A stretch of 64,000 nt of DNA from Phymorhynchus buccinoides (Eukaryota > Mollusca > Gastropoda > Neogastropoda > Raphitomidae), in NCBI GenBank assembly GCA_017654935.2, contig CM065699.1:21596110-21660109 (forward strand), given 5' to 3'. Below the pieces are notes generated by a model. That model was not told the DNA's origin, did no database searches, and worked only from the letters and a program-made list of their open reading frames with translations. The position numbers and the translations under genes were made by a program. Below, one piece after another: positions 1-31,679 of the stretch (position 1 is the stretch's first letter; every line of letters starts with the position of its first letter).

Positions 1-453
1 CCTCACTACTTTCACCCTTTGCTCAAGAGTGAGCGTTACACGTTTCCTTTTTTTACCCACATCGCTACACTGTGCTTTCTCCGCCATTCTTGAATGAAAC
101 ATCCGGAGTAGGCCCTAGCGCAGCTTGAATTAGCACAGAGAAATCTCGCGAGGTCGGACCCTCGCGAGATCGGACCCTCGCGAGATTGACATTGGCTAAC
201 AACAGTGGTACCCCAGCTGTGCGTCGGCTCGAACTGAGGCCAAGAAGGATAGATATACGTTTTTGCGACTGATAATTGTCAGAATGTGTTGCATCGGTCG
301 TAAAATCAACAAGATTTACGGTCGTAAAACGCGTTAGAGGGGGAGTCGTAAATGAGGAGGCAAGTTTTGAAGAAAAACGATCCATCATTCATGTTTCGGT
401 CTTAAAAGAGGAGAGGTCGTAAATCAGAGGGCCGTTCGTGAGGGGGTCGACTG
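1..453. mobile_element. pogo-like MITE fragment
   Basis: Repeats of ggtcgtaaa and gagggggtcgactg ending at a TA match the inverted terminus cagtcgaccccctc found at about 31,389. Both places also share the stretch ctttctccgncattcttgaatgaaacatccg (n differs; broken here by one mismatch). The left end lies outside the window. The assignment to TA-targeting Tc1/pogo elements rests on the terminus and TA only. Confidence 0.4.
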
Positions 454-1148
454 TAAAAGGAAACGCATTTGTAGTTTCAGAGGTTGTGTTATCAGCCTAA
501 AGGCTGAAAAATATAATGCCTTTTAAACTGTTACGAATCTTTAGCCACCATTGTAATTTACACTAAAAACTGTTTGAATAATTCATTTACAGGTAGGATG
601 ATGATCAAGCCCTTGGCGGTTACATCAGAAAGCTCACACCAAAGCACCTAACAGCTAAGAAGCAAGATAAAGAACTGTTTTTAGACCAACAAATGTGTTA
701 CAATTTAAAAAATAATCTAGGAATAGTAACAGGTAAAAGCCAATTAATAAAATTCTGCCAAAGACCACTGAATGACAGAAGAAATGGATATCAAAGAATG
801 CACACATCATCACAGTCATGTTGATCATGATCATCATTGCATGGGTGCAACTACACAAAATGAAACAACCCTGAAAGGCCGGGGTCTAGGGGTAATGTCC
901 CCCTGCAGCTGAAGAAAAACATGATTTATGAAGGTATTTTAGTTTGCTTTTTCCACAATCTATACAAATACTTATTTTAAAGTGTTTGAAAAATACAGTA
1001 GACACACAAAGATCTTGTTTGACAAATAAAAAAAAAAAAGGAAATTCCTTTCTCTGGTGAAATTCAAAACCAGAAAATCCTTGTATACCAGGAAAAGTTG
1101 CACCCATGTCAATGCCACATTTACAATCATCATCATCATGACAATCAC
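454..1148. other. stretch without recognised gene
   Basis: I see no convincing exon on either strand. The next FANCA exon (3' of the one ending at 1,149) should lie toward lower coordinates or outside the window, but no matching coding segment is visible here. A short piece near 1,050-1,085 resembles the terminus of the element at 12,313. Confidence 0.4.
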
Positions 1149-17557
<16,409 letters not shown>

Positions 17558-17783
17558 CTGTGGGGAGCAGACAGACAGAGCGAGCAAGTGAGATTCATCA
17601 ACAAGATTGTGCAACTTTATAACTTTACATTTTATAAGTTCTTTTTATTTTCAAGTAAAAAAAATGCTTGTAATCTACAAGTACTGTAGTTTGTTCACAA
17701 TTATTTCAACAACATCAAAGGAAACTTTACAAGTTACAATTGCTATGAAATCAGAATGCGAATTTAAACAAAATTGTAGTTAA

Positions 17784-18018
17784 CCCTTTCACCGCCAATG
17801 TCGCATTTATGCACCATAATGGTTTAACACCCACGTCACTAAAAGGCATCAAATCCAGGCCTGTTATCCAAAGACCCTATCTCTTAAAATTTGGAGGTAA
17901 GGATATGCCTAGTGTTATACAGTGTACATGTCACAGAAGAATTCCTAATATTGCAGATAAAATGATTTTTAAGTTTAATGGAATTTTTTGGCTAAAACAA
18001 TAGCTGGCGGTGAAAGGG
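17784..18018. mobile_element. TTAA-flanked MITE, family A, copy 2
   Basis: CCCTTTCACCGCCAATG and AGCTGGCGGTGAAAGGG termini with TTAA on both sides. Same interior landmarks (gttatccaaagaccctat, cacagaagaattc) as the other copies. Confidence 0.88.
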
Positions 18019-18432
18019 TTAAAAAGAAATGTGGCATATCAGGCATTTTTAAATGCTTAGAGCAAAACTGTAGATTTCATGTTTTTCACTTTTTTTTAAA
18101 AATATCATTTTATACTGATTATTGAAGAATGAAAATATCACTTCATAAAAATTCAATTGTTTATTCCGGTAGCACAAGATAAAATGCAACGTCACTAAAC
18201 AAAACACCATATAAACAAATACACAACAAGTGCAAACTCACTGCAGCAAAGTGACGAAAATATCTTACTCATGAAAAAACCCACACATGATATTTCAACA
18301 AATTATGTTGAAATGTCACATGCTTTGTTTTGTCAATAAAATGTCATTTTGCGCTTGTTGTGTAATTGTTTGTATGGTGCTTGATTCCCTTAGCAATAAA
18401 ACCATACATGACCTATATGTAGTAGCAGCAGC

Positions 18433-18464
<32 letters not shown>

Positions 18465-18473
<9 letters not shown>

Positions 18474-18616
18474 AACTTTAATAAAAGTATACCTCTCTTA
18501 GGTTCTCTGTTTAGGAACATATAATTAGGAAGTTCATATTCTGAACGGCACATGGAATAGACTTGGTTTTTAGGAAGAATTTCTGTCAAACAGATTATAT
18601 TTGGCTTTAAATACAT
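18465..18616 (-). mobile_element. LINE endonuclease-domain fragment
   Basis: The minus strand encodes LKPNIICLTEILPKN and SEYELPNYMFLNREPKRG, the motif 'KPDIIxLTEvxPKN' of APE-type endonucleases of non-LTR elements. It abuts an (AGT)n tract at 18,428-18,474. Confidence 0.6.
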
Positions 18617-18976
18617 CAGATACTCTTACAAGTAATTCATCTTTTTTATTTAATAAGCTATCAACATTAATCATTTACTGTACATAACTTTGCAACAACA
18701 GGAAGAATTAGAAAATGAACTACAACTACTTTCACGACAAACAGGACTATTTACATTATGTACAGTAGGTGTCCCTTCCTTGGATCAATGTTGATCGGTC
18801 TTGTCAGCCCCTTTCTCGGCTGCAGCCTGAGCTGATGCACAAGAGGGCGTTTTGTCTTCAGTCACTGTGTTTCTGTCTGATTTTGCCTGCCTGACCACGA
18901 TTTTCCCTTCACTGTAGTTTATCATGAGATTTTGGTCCCCTCTCTATTCCTTTCTGAGTTTCAATTATTCTTTAAG

Positions 18977-19440
18977 CAGGGGTCGCGCTAGTGTTTTTGA
19001 AAACGCGTTTTGCTTACGCGACGTCAGCAAAAAAATGTGTAAGGGAAGCAAAAAATCGCGTCAAAGAACAAAATGATAAATCTAAGCTAAAAACAATGAA
19101 AACAAGAAAGCAACAAAAACATGCATTTTTATTCACTAACCAGTCATTTTCGGCGATCACGCAGAAAGTGATTTTCCCGCCACACTGCACTGCGCCTACT
19201 TTCCTCTGAAAGCAGTGGCACTTTTCTATCTATATAGTCTGTTCCAATGTTTGGTATAGCAGAACCACTATACGTGTAGGGACCGTAGGACTTCTAAAGT
19301 CTGATTCACCATCTAGACTCAGATGCGATTTTGAGCGGACGTCATTTTGCGTACGGGTTACGCGTAAACGCCGTAAAAATGCGTCAGCGATTCTTAAAAC
19401 GCGTCAAATATGCAAGAAACATGCGTTAGCGCGACCCCTG
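18977..19440. mobile_element. 464-bp MITE with CAGGGGTCGCGCTA termini
   Basis: A 14-bp perfect terminal inverted repeat (CAGGGGTCGCGCTA at 18,977; TAGCGCGACCCCTG ending 19,440). The interior has several tacgcg and aaacgcgt motifs near both ends. CAGGGG-type termini suit hAT, but the flanks do not give a clear 8-bp duplication. Confidence 0.75.
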
Positions 19441-19772
19441 TTTTAGTCTTTTTGTTCTCCCTTTCTTTTGGTGTCTGATCATTTATGTACACCCTATATG
19501 ATGTACATCATCATATAATGGAAAGTGATACCTTGAAAATGAGACCCACGAGACCTTTCCTTGTCCCTTTCTATTTCGCATGGCTGGTCTCCTGTCAAGT
19601 TTTGTTGCAAAGTGCAGATCTGCACAATGAAAATGAAAACAGAGCTCTATCATCTCCTTTTTCCATTTAATAATGAGCAGAACTGCCATTTCCAAGAATC
19701 TTCCAACCAATGGCAATGGTATGAAGACTATTAGATAACAAGTTCACTTAAAACTCAAGGGAAATAGAATGT

Positions 19773-20174
19773 TATCAGTGAAATTCAAAAACCTTGTATC
19801 TAAATTTTGGTAGTTTCGACTATTTGAGGAGAAAAATGAAAAAGAATGTTTTAAAAATTAACACAATTGATTAACTATGATGAATATGTTGTTCAATACA
19901 TTGCGAGTTTAGTCCTGCATTTTGTTAAAATTACTTTTTTCTCTTTTTTTATACTTGAAAAGAATGAAAATACAAAGTTTTTGTCCTTAACTAGATCTGA
20001 ATTTGGGAATTACGAGTTTTTCCTCAATTTACACAACCTCATTTACCCCAGATAGAAAGTCGTTAGAGATACGAGCTTTTGATGGAAGGTGGCGAGAAAA
20101 ATTAGAGAACTGACTATGTATCTAACTTAAAAAACCCAAAAATCGAGATACGATGTTTTTGAATTTCACCGACA
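19773..20174. mobile_element. MITE family I, copy 2
   Basis: Starts cagtgaaattcaaaaacctt, ends ttgaatttcaccgac. Reverse-complement counterpart of 12,313-12,695 over its whole length. Confidence 0.85.
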
Positions 20175-20403
20175 ATGTGTTTGTTGATATCATGTGATAA
20201 TCATTCATCAATGGTACGAAAAGCAACATTAAAATGTCTACCAAAAAAAGGAGGACAACAAAGCCAAACAAAAGTGAAGACTAAAGAGATGTGGAGGAGT
20301 CTGGTGAAGTGAACACAGAAGACAATGGGCAAAGAATGGTAATGGTGAAGAAAGTACAACGATGGTCCACAGAGGGGTGGAGAAGGGGTACAGACAAAGA
20401 CAT

Positions 20404-20745
20404 TAGTTCTAAGCACCCCCATGGGGATACCGGGGGGTCTTTTGCACAAATAGTTCCCTCACCTTCTGGAAGTTCTGTGCTTGTACTTCCTCAAATCTGT
20501 CACTCTCTTTCAAGTCTTTGACTCTGCCTAACGTTTCCCTTTGCTTGCTGACATCTATTTTTCTGCCTTTGTGGTTCATTCTCCTGTCTTTTTTCTAGAA
20601 ACACTTTGAAAAAAGATTTCCTCCAGCCGAAGTCGGACATGCTGGGCCTAATTATTTATTAGTTATGCGCATAACAGCAGCATGACGCACCTGCGCTCAT
20701 AATTGACAGGAAACTGAGCGATCGAAGAAGAAGAAAAAGAAGTTC
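20404..20745 (+). mobile_element. GAA-tailed dispersed repeat (family D), full-length
   Basis: Starts ggggataccggggggtctt, contains ccttctggaagttctgtgc, ctccagccgaagtcggac and catgctgggcctaa, and ends gaagaagaagaaaaagaag. The (GAA)n end looks like a retroposon tail, but no pol III box was recognised. Confidence 0.75.
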
Positions 20746-20939
20746 TAAGCAACTTTGGAAATCAATTTAGATCATAAACTTTTTGTTTGATGCAATATTC
20801 TCATGTCTTCACAACACTTAATGAAGAAAATCCCTTACAATATACAGTTAACAGACTCTAGTGTTGAACTTTTTAGCTTGAATGTATGATTTGGGGACGA
20901 CATTAATAATGTAACTGCCAAAAATAAATCTCGAGTTCA

Positions 20940-21070
20940 ACGAACCTCAGAGTACAGCTGGTTCGACTGAGAAGAAATATGGGACTTCAAAAGGTCTTGC
21001 AGCTGGTCAGCAACACTCCCCATATCTCAAGGCTTTCTTTTTGAAGGAGGTTCACAGTCTGTCAAGGAAG
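20940..21070 (-). CDS. possible upstream FANCA exon (uncertain)
   Basis: On the minus strand an ATG-led stretch GSVADQLQDLLKSHISSQSN ends at ctctgag|gttcgt. It lies where the FANCA N-terminal exons should be, and the heptad-like Leu pattern is plausible. A phase-0 end would join the next exon only if that exon starts at 17,546 rather than 17,557. No recognisable family motif supports it. Confidence 0.2.
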
Positions 21071-21377
21071 AGATTGCACTTCAATTCATGATAGTCATAC
21101 ATACACTGACAGATAACTTTACGTCTTAATTATCCCTCTTGTCACCTTTACGCACAATCTAAAAAAGTAAAATGATCTATGCTGGAACTTCCAATCTCCT
21201 AACAAAGTAACATCATCACTTAAGCTTCTTCTTCTTTCTCTTGACATCCTCCGTCATCCTATTGACGATTATGGCGCATTACAAACAGGGTTTCCGGTAT
21301 AGAAATCAATCAAAGCTGACAAGGCTCTCAACCTTAGTATAGTCAAAGATTCTAAAAGGATAAGATGGACTACTTAA

Positions 21378-21615
21378 CCCTTTCACCACCAGCCATATTT
21401 CAGCTAAAAATGTCCATTAAATTTACCTGGGTAGAGAACAAAATCCATCTGCCATATTGGGCATTCTTCTGTGACATATATAAAATAAGGTCTATCCTTA
21501 CTTCCCAAAACTAAGACAATAGGGTCTTTGGATAATAGACCCCAATTTAATGCCTTTTAATGACATAGGTGTCAAATCACTGGGGTGCTAAAATGCGACT
21601 TTGGCGGTGAAAGGG
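21378..21615. mobile_element. TTAA-flanked MITE, family A, copy 3 (inverted)
   Basis: CCCTTTCACCACCAGCC and TTGGCGGTGAAAGGG termini with TTAA both sides. The interior runs opposite to copies 1 and 2. Confidence 0.88.
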
Positions 21616-21863
21616 TTAAGAGTTACAGCGAACCGGGCTGATAGAGTTATCGTTAGTGGGGTAGTTATACACCATTCACAGCGGCGGCTAACCAAAAACT
21701 CAGACTGGAATTTGAACGGAGAATTCAACTGGCCTATCGACGTGTAAATGTGTCACGTTTAAAAGGGACATAACCAGTGTTTCTGTCCTCACTACTCATA
21801 TAGGGAAAAGAGACCGGATGCTTGTCTTCCCCTATACAGTCTTTGGTATAGAACAAGTAGAAG

Positions 21864-23612
<1,749 letters not shown>

Positions 23613-23642
23613 CACGCAACCAACACTACAGAATGTCAATTG

Positions 23643-24075
23643 GGTAAAGGTCAAGATGTGCCACCCCCCCTACATTTGTCGTTGAAATCGATTTTTTTCC
23701 GTTTTTGCCTTTCTTAGGAAACATTAAGCTGTATTTTAACCTTTTCAGCTAATTATCTTTGTTCAATAATTAATTGCGTTCATGATAAAGGCCATTATCT
23801 AATAGCATCCCCCCACCCCCCTATGTATTGCAGTACACCGCAGCATTTGTCACAGTCCTGGTTCATTGCGTTTTTCCGTCTTGCTTATACTACATAGGGG
23901 GGGGGGGGGTCCTATTAGATAATGGCCTTTATCATGACTGCCATTAATTATTGAAAAAGATAATTAGCTGAAAAGGTTAATAAAATACAGCTTAATGTTT
24001 GGTCAGAAAGGCAAGAACGGAAAAATGGAAACAACCGAGAAATGTACGGGGAGGTGGCACATCTTTACCTTTACC
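23643..24075. mobile_element. 433-bp fold-back element
   Basis: The two halves are reverse complements over about 180 bp, e.g. ggtcaagatgtgccaccc / ggtggcacatctttacc and aaggccattatctaata / tattagataatggcctt. The loop is about 70 bp around 23,830-23,900. No ORF. Confidence 0.88.
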
Positions 24076-25005
24076 GTCAATACACCAGCAAGAACATATT
24101 AAGATCAAGAAAATTGAAGCAAGAAAAGTGGAGGGTGGCCACTTGTGGCGTGCTGGATCTGGATCTGGATGTATATGTTGTAGGAGCCTATGAAGGCTAT
24201 TATACAGAAATAGGAGAGCGCATTGAGACTGAGAGTTAAAATTATGTCTTGCTGGGAACTGAGCTAAACTGCACCTTTGCCCAAACCTCAATTAGCGCAG
24301 AATCTGAGATCGCTTATAGAATCTTTTTTTATTATTTTTTATTATTCAGTATTCTATAAAAATGACGGGGCGTAGCGCTAGTAGAACTTTCACTTCCTTC
24401 TTTTTCTTCTCCTTAGGCAGCCAACTTCATCACGTTGAAGATTCTGCTGCACTTTCCACCCCAGTTTGATTAACAAAAAAACCCACTGGCATACAATATT
24501 TGATGCTGATATTTGATGCTGATATTTGATGCTGATCACAATCTGAAGAGGTAGATAACAAACCTAACGACGCTGAGTCCAGGGTCAACTTTCTAGTGTA
24601 TGTCGGCCCAGGCTTGTTGGTTTTGATTTCGTTCCTTTTGACAGTTTTGTCCAACGATTTAATTCCCGCGTTTGTTTGATGCGTTCAGAGCTCTTGAGTC
24701 TTGTACATTTCCATGCTTCATAAAGTTACTGTCAATTGGGGGTTTAAAGGGGGTGATTTTGGCTTTGAGCGGTGCTATTTATTCCTCCTGGATTGCTGGA
24801 ACCTATATCTAATCTCTTGCTAAAACTAACTACGACAATAACATTGGAGAGTTGTCACAACAAACAAAATAATCTATTGTCAAATCACAAGTAAATGTTT
24901 ATGGTAGCTCGCCTGAATGTACCTCAAATAACGGTACACCCGCACCGGAACTTGATACTATCCAATCAAATCTACACGATTTCCACTTCCTCTAATGGCA
25001 ACAAG

Positions 25006-27991
25006 ATGTCGTATCTGCAGTCGGCTGCTATCTCACACGCCAGGCGTGTTCGTCGATTATACAAAGAAGCAACTCGACTAATGGAATCTCTCTACGGATG
25101 CCATAGGTAAAGATTTTAAGCTTTCAGTTTTATTGGTACAGGTGTCAGTGTGTTGCCACAAGATTCAGAAATATTAATGTCCTAAACGTCCTCTGCTACT
25201 GTGCTAGTCTTTAGAACTGTTACAGTGTTAGTGTTAGTAACTACTTCTGACACTGAGTTCTAGTCGGTTCTTCTACAAGTTATAGTCTTCTTCAAGTTTT
25301 CAATATTTCTTTGTCATAGCCGTCTCAGTAGACATTCCAGTGACTTAAGAGGTTGCGCAATGCGAAAAATAAAATAACTAGAAAACTATCTTTGGGCACA
25401 GTGTGTGTGACTGACTCAGTAGGGTGGTTATAAATTTTTTTTAAAATATTTACTTTTTGTCAAATCATAATGAAATTTATGTCATTGGAAAGAACCCGAC
25501 AAGACCTTTAAAATGATACCCAAATTATCAAAATCGGTCGAAAATTGAGAAAGTTACGACGTTTTAAAATGTTAGCTTTTTTTACATGAGCTATATAAGA
25601 AAAAGTTGATCAAGATTACCGGCCCTTACCGTATCAAGGTTTGGATGAATAAAACAGCCATAACTTTTTTTTTTTTTTACCAATAAACAAAACATTGGTA
25701 CCAAAATAAAGCTTATTCAAAGGGGCAACATCAACCCCAAACATTAGACAGATTAGGCCTAAGCTTTTTGTGCGACTCACAAGATCGCAACATCAACATG
25801 CGCGTGACAGAAAACATGTCCGACAGTCTTCGACGTAACACCTCCCGACTTGTGGAGACCTTGAGCAGCATTGAGATTTATTCTAGATGCACCAAATTTG
25901 GTGTACTTGTAGAAAAATAATTAAATGTAACTGCGCATTTGTTTTAAAGAATTATATAATTACCGTTCAGAAATGATAAACGAATGAATTGGACCCAAAT
26001 ATTGGATCGCTTGTCTCTCGCGATCGGCCGTCTTAGCGTAAAAAAAGATCGTTCCCGAATGACCGAGTAGGTGTCTGCTTCCCGAAAGAAAGAAACTCGG
26101 ATGGTCAGCGCCAAGAATAACCACCAATAAAAACAAGCAAAGGAAGTGACCGTTTGGCACATAGCCAAAATCGCGGTTCGGATTTTCAACGAGAAAAATC
26201 GCTGCGGCTTGACCTAATTCCGTCGTTCCTATGTGACTGTGAGGGAGGGGGGAAAAAAGTGTACCCGGTATATGTGAGTGAAGAAGGGGTGGGCCATAGA
26301 CCTTTTCATAGTATCCAGGCAAGACCCATCCGGCTACCGTAGCGGTCCCCGGGGCCAAACCCCGACCGGCACAGCTCCTGCCATTCATTTACCACTACTT
26401 TGATCTATTACTTATGGCCCCCTACTCAGAGTCAGAGATTAGAATGACAAGTTGTTGAGTTCCCTCTTGAAAGATACCAAGGAGGGAGCCTCAGCTGTTG
26501 CGGCTGGAAGAGAGTTCCATACTGGGATAGTTCTGGGGAAGAAGCTGTATTTGAAAGTGTTAGTTTTTGTTGTGATTTGTGTGAATTTCAAGGAATGATT
26601 TGATCTGGTGCGGGTGTTGCCAAGGAGAAGAAACTGATCTGCTTTGATGGCTACAACTAGTACAAGGCCATTTACAACTTTGTACAGCATAGTGGTCTGG
26701 TGTTTAGTTCTTCTTGCTTCAAGAGATTCCCATTTGAGCTTGGAGAGCATGGCTGTGACGCTACTGGTAGTATCATTATTCATAGCAAGTGTTGACGTAT
26801 CTAGCCGCTCTTCTCTGTACAGCCTCAATCTTCTTTGTAGATTCTGTGGTGTGGGGGTTCCAGACTGTTGAACAGTAATCTAAATGAGGGCGCGCTATGG
26901 TGTTGTATGCGTTGGCTTTAGTCATTTGATTTGCTGTCTTCAAATTTCTTCGCAGGAACCCTACCAGGCTATTTGTTTTTTTCGTTTACAATCCTGTTAT
27001 GGGTTTTCCAGGTCAGGTCGTTGCTGATATCCACTCCTAGGTATTTAGTGCATGATGTTAGCTCTAGGCAGTGGCCCTTCAGGTAGTATTTGAAGGTGAA
27101 TGGTTTGCGGGATCTGGAGCATGTCACGGTGTTACATTTTTGGGGGTGAAATTCCATGCCCCAACGTTTTCCCCATGTGGATAAGGTGTTAAGATCCTGT
27201 TGGAGTATCTTGCAGTCATCTTCATTGTAGATTTGTCTGTAAACAATGTAGTCATCAGCAAATAATCGTGCTTTGGATTTGAGTTGATCCGGAAGATCAT
27301 TGATGAACAGGAGGAATAGTAGTGGGCCAAGGACTGTGCCCTGGGGAACTTCGTTAACCATCGCCACTGTGTCTGATTTGGTTCCATCAAGTGATCAACT
27401 AGGACTTACTGGGTTCGGTTCGACAGGAAGGATTTTATCCATTCAGACCGAATGTAGATCCTTGGACCCCATAAATGGTAGATCTTACGGAGGAGGCGTT
27501 CTAGATCTACAGTACATGCACTAAGCACTGTTAGTATTACTACTATTTAAAGTAAAAAAAAAAATCTTCTGTCTAACGTCTTAGGTCTAGACTTACTTGG
27601 CTAGTATTATCTCGTAAAATTATTTCGTAAATTTTCTTTTTCTTTGGCATGAAAAGCTTCACGGCTTGTTTTGTCCCTACTCTACTACTACTAGTACTAC
27701 TATTAACAGAGTTGTTTAATATTGCAATTCTTTACCATCTAACATTAAGTTTACACCAAGTACTAATATTATTAGAAATCTTGTGGATAAAGAATCAATT
27801 ATTAAAAAAAAATTATAAGGAATTTGATGAATAAAAATATCGGCCATTCCTATTTTTGAGGATATCTATAGGTAGAGTAGGAAAATTATTGCAAACCACC
27901 AAAAAAAATATGAAAACAAAAACAAGACATAAGAAGAATGATAAGGCATACAACTACAACTACAAGGGCCGCGAGGCCCATATCAAGCCCT

Positions 27992-28032
<41 letters not shown>

Positions 28033-31000
28033 TAAGTACTCTTGGTAAATTGTCTAACCTTCTTCATTGTGTAGATTATGTCAGAATGATGGTTTCTGCT
28101 AACATGTTGGATGTTAACCAACCTAGAGCATCAAATTAAAGATAGTAGTGATGAACTATTAGAGGTTAAATCCTTGTTTTCAAAACTGAATGTCAAGAAG
28201 GCGGCAGGTCCAGATGCCCTGCATGGTAAACTGTTGAAGACTTGTGCCTCTGAACTTTCTGGTGTTTTTAGTTCTATTTTTAACTGGTCTCTCAAAACCT
28301 GCACTGTCCCCAAACTTTGGAAAAACTCTACCATTTGCCCTGTGCCCAAGAAAAAGAACCCCGTTGCTCTGAATGACTATCGCCCTGTGGCCCTAACCTC
28401 TATAGTCATGAAATGCTTTGAGAGAATTGTCCTACGGCATCTTTTAACCTTTACCAGCCAGCATCCAGACCCCCTTCAGTTTGCTTATAAGTCACACAGG
28501 AGCATTGATGATGCGATCCTAACCCTGCTTCACAACGCTTTTATTCATTTAAATGATTCAAAGTCTTTCGTTCGTATTCTTTTTATCGACTTTTCCTCTG
28601 CCTTTAACACTATTCAGCCACACCTTTTAGCTCTGAAGTTGTTAGACCTTCATGTTGATCCTAAATTGACCCTCTGGCTCGTTAACTTTCTTCTCAACAG
28701 AAGCCAGTCAGTCCGCTATCAGTCAGTGCTCTCCTCTCCACTCTCTACTTCAACTGGTGCGCCTCAGGGTACTGTTCTCTCTCCTGTTCTTTTTACCTTG
28801 TATACCAACAACTGTAGAGGTACTGAGAATGTTCCTATCATAAAATATTCAGGCCATACAAGACCTTTCAAATTCCGATTCTCACTACTTTAGTCAAGTT
28901 GCGAAATTCTGTCTGTGGTGTAAAGAAAACTATCTGGACCTCAATGTGCTCAAAACAAAAGAAATGTTAATAGACTTTAGGAAAGATCCACCCCCTGTGC
29001 CAAAGGTAGAAATTGATGGTGAAACAGTGGAAAGAGTTTCAGAATACAAATACTTAGGTACCATTTTGGACGACAAACTGACTTTCGACAAGAACACACA
29101 GAAGAAATGTCAATCAAGATTGTTTATTTTGCACAGACTGAGAAACATTGGTGTTAACTCAAACATTTTGCATACGTACTATAGTAGCTGCATTGAGTCT
29201 GTGCTTACTGTTTCCTTTATGTGTTGGTTTGGAAGTCTGTGTTTGAAAAACAAGCGTGCTGTTGGATGATGTGGTGAATGTGTGTAGTAAAGTTGTTGGA
29301 AAGAGAGAGATGAGTTTGAATGAGATGTACGAAAGACGAACCAAGCATAAAGCCAGGAAGATTGTAAATGACACCTCCCATGTTTTGAACAAACATTACG
29401 AACTATTACCTTCTGGACGTCGCTACAAAACTTTTAAAGTCAACTCCAGGGCACAGAAATCCTTCATCCCCAGATCCATCCACCTCCTAAACTCATGATC
29501 CTTTTAGGTTTAAATGTGTGTTCATCGTGTTAAAAGAAACTAGGCATGCTTATCCTTAGACGTGTATGTATCCACATATAATGTGTATCTTTAAGTGTGT
29601 ATTATGTGTAACTTTTGCTCCTATTCATGCATGCTGAATGTCGATGTCTTTGTTATTCTGGCACCTGAACAAAATTTCTCCTTGGGAGATAATAAAGTGA
29701 ATTTGATTTGATTACTTAGACAGAAAAAAAACCTTGCATGTACACATGATGTGTGCGCACACACACACACACTTGCACTCAGTGACTCAGAAATATGATG
29801 AGGCGGCGGATGCACAGAATATGCATGCTGCGCACATGCCCACTCATACATGGGCAAGCACACACAGTACACACACACACACGTGTGCATGCACACACAC
29901 ACACACACACACACACACTTGTACACACATGTATGTGTACATACATTGTTTCATACACATACTCACAACTCTCACAAACACACACCATGGCACACTTACA
30001 TGTAAGGTGTGCACACTTACAAATTATGCATGCAGGCACACTCGTGTCTTTGCACACACAGAGACAAACACCCACTCACACACAACCATGTACACACACA
30101 CACAACATACACACAAGGAGAAGCATGGAAAAAATATTTGCGAGTTGGTCACTTTGCTACTTTTTTCCCACGGCTTGCCAATAGTGAATTACTACATTTC
30201 CAACATCTGAGTAGTACAATAGGTAAAAAAAAAGGTGACGGGAAAAGTACCTGAGAGGGGGGGGCAACCGACGTTTCGTGTCATAAACACTTCGACTGGG
30301 AATGCAGGAAAAAGTTGACACATCGGTTGCCCCCCCTCTCAGGTCAGGTCAGGTATTAGGACGACCAGGCCTTGCAGCCTCTCAATGCGTCCTTCCTTTT
30401 GGTTAGAGTTTGGCAATTGCTGTGGCGGTTTTTAGCATCCATATTGATGCACTAATCATGAACGTACTTTAACAGGGCAATTTTTGGATCACTGTCTAGG
30501 AGGTTTTTGAATTTGTTAGTATCTGAGGTCAGTTTAGTATGTGCAGGGAGGTTGTTCCAATATTGGGTGACTCTGTTAGAAAAAAAGTTTTTTCTAATGT
30601 TAGTTCTGCTGTACCTGGTTAGGATTTTAAGTTCGCTATTACGGGTTCTTATTTCGTTAGACAAGTGAAACAAGCCTTTGTTAGTATTGTCAGTGCCTTG
30701 AAAAATCTTGTAAACATTTATAAAATCTCCCCTTAGTCTTCTGTATTTCAAAGATGGCAAATCTAATTTACGTAGCCTGTCCTCATATTCCAAATTTTTT
30801 ATGGATTTTATCAGTTTGGTTGCTCTCCTCTGTACCCTCTCAATTGCACTGGACTGTCGTTTAAGAAAGGGATTCCAAATTATGTTTCCATACTCAAGAT
30901 GAGGCCGTATTAAACATTTGTAAAGATTTATGAACACCTCTTTATTTAAGTTTTTAAAACTCCTTCTGATCAAGCCCAGCATCTTACTGGCTTTATTTAT

Positions 31001-31641
31001 CGCTGTTGTGATGTGCTTATCAAATTTGAGTTTGGGGTCAAATATAACCCCTAGGTCCTTCTCCTCTGTACAAGTATCTAAAACATGCTTAGATGAGCCG
31101 TGAGTAATTTCATATCCTTTATTTGGATTATTGTACCCCGCGTGCATAACCTTGCATTTTCCTGCGTTAAAATATAGATTCCACTTCTCTGACCATTCTA
31201 TGAGTCTGTTAATATCATTTTGCAGTACATCTGAATTTTGGGAACGATTATACACTTTAGTATCATCTGCAAATATATTGCATGCACTTTGTATGTCTTC
31301 TGGGTACTCAGGTACTTTTCCCTTCACCTTGTTTTTTTACCTATTCATTTCAAAAGTACAGCAGTCACTACTTCATCTTTTTTGAGTACAGTCGACCCCC
31401 TCTTTTAAGACCTTCAAAAAATCTCGAAAAATCGGTCGTAAAAGAGGGGGGTCTTAAATCAGGGGTGACCAAAACAATGCACTCAGTGACTCACTACACC
31501 GTATATGACGCACAGCACATGCATAAACTAAAACATGCTTTCTCCGTCATTCTTGAATGAAACATCCGCGGTCTAGCTAATACACTGTAGTACAATATAA
31601 AGGAGAAAAGGAAGAAGGGGGGTGTGGGGGGGGGGGGGGGT

Positions 31642-31679
<38 letters not shown>

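Noticed and set aside
24430..24654. 74-aa minus ORF considered as a FANCA first exon
   Set aside because: No similarity to the FANCA N-terminus seen, a stop lies just upstream, and it contains a short tandem repeat (tgatgctgatattt).
25960..26388. 142-aa minus ORF ending in HSFIISER
   Set aside because: No recognisable domain, no exon-like partner, lies in NDUFB9 intron 1 next to repeat-like sequence; not supported as a gene.
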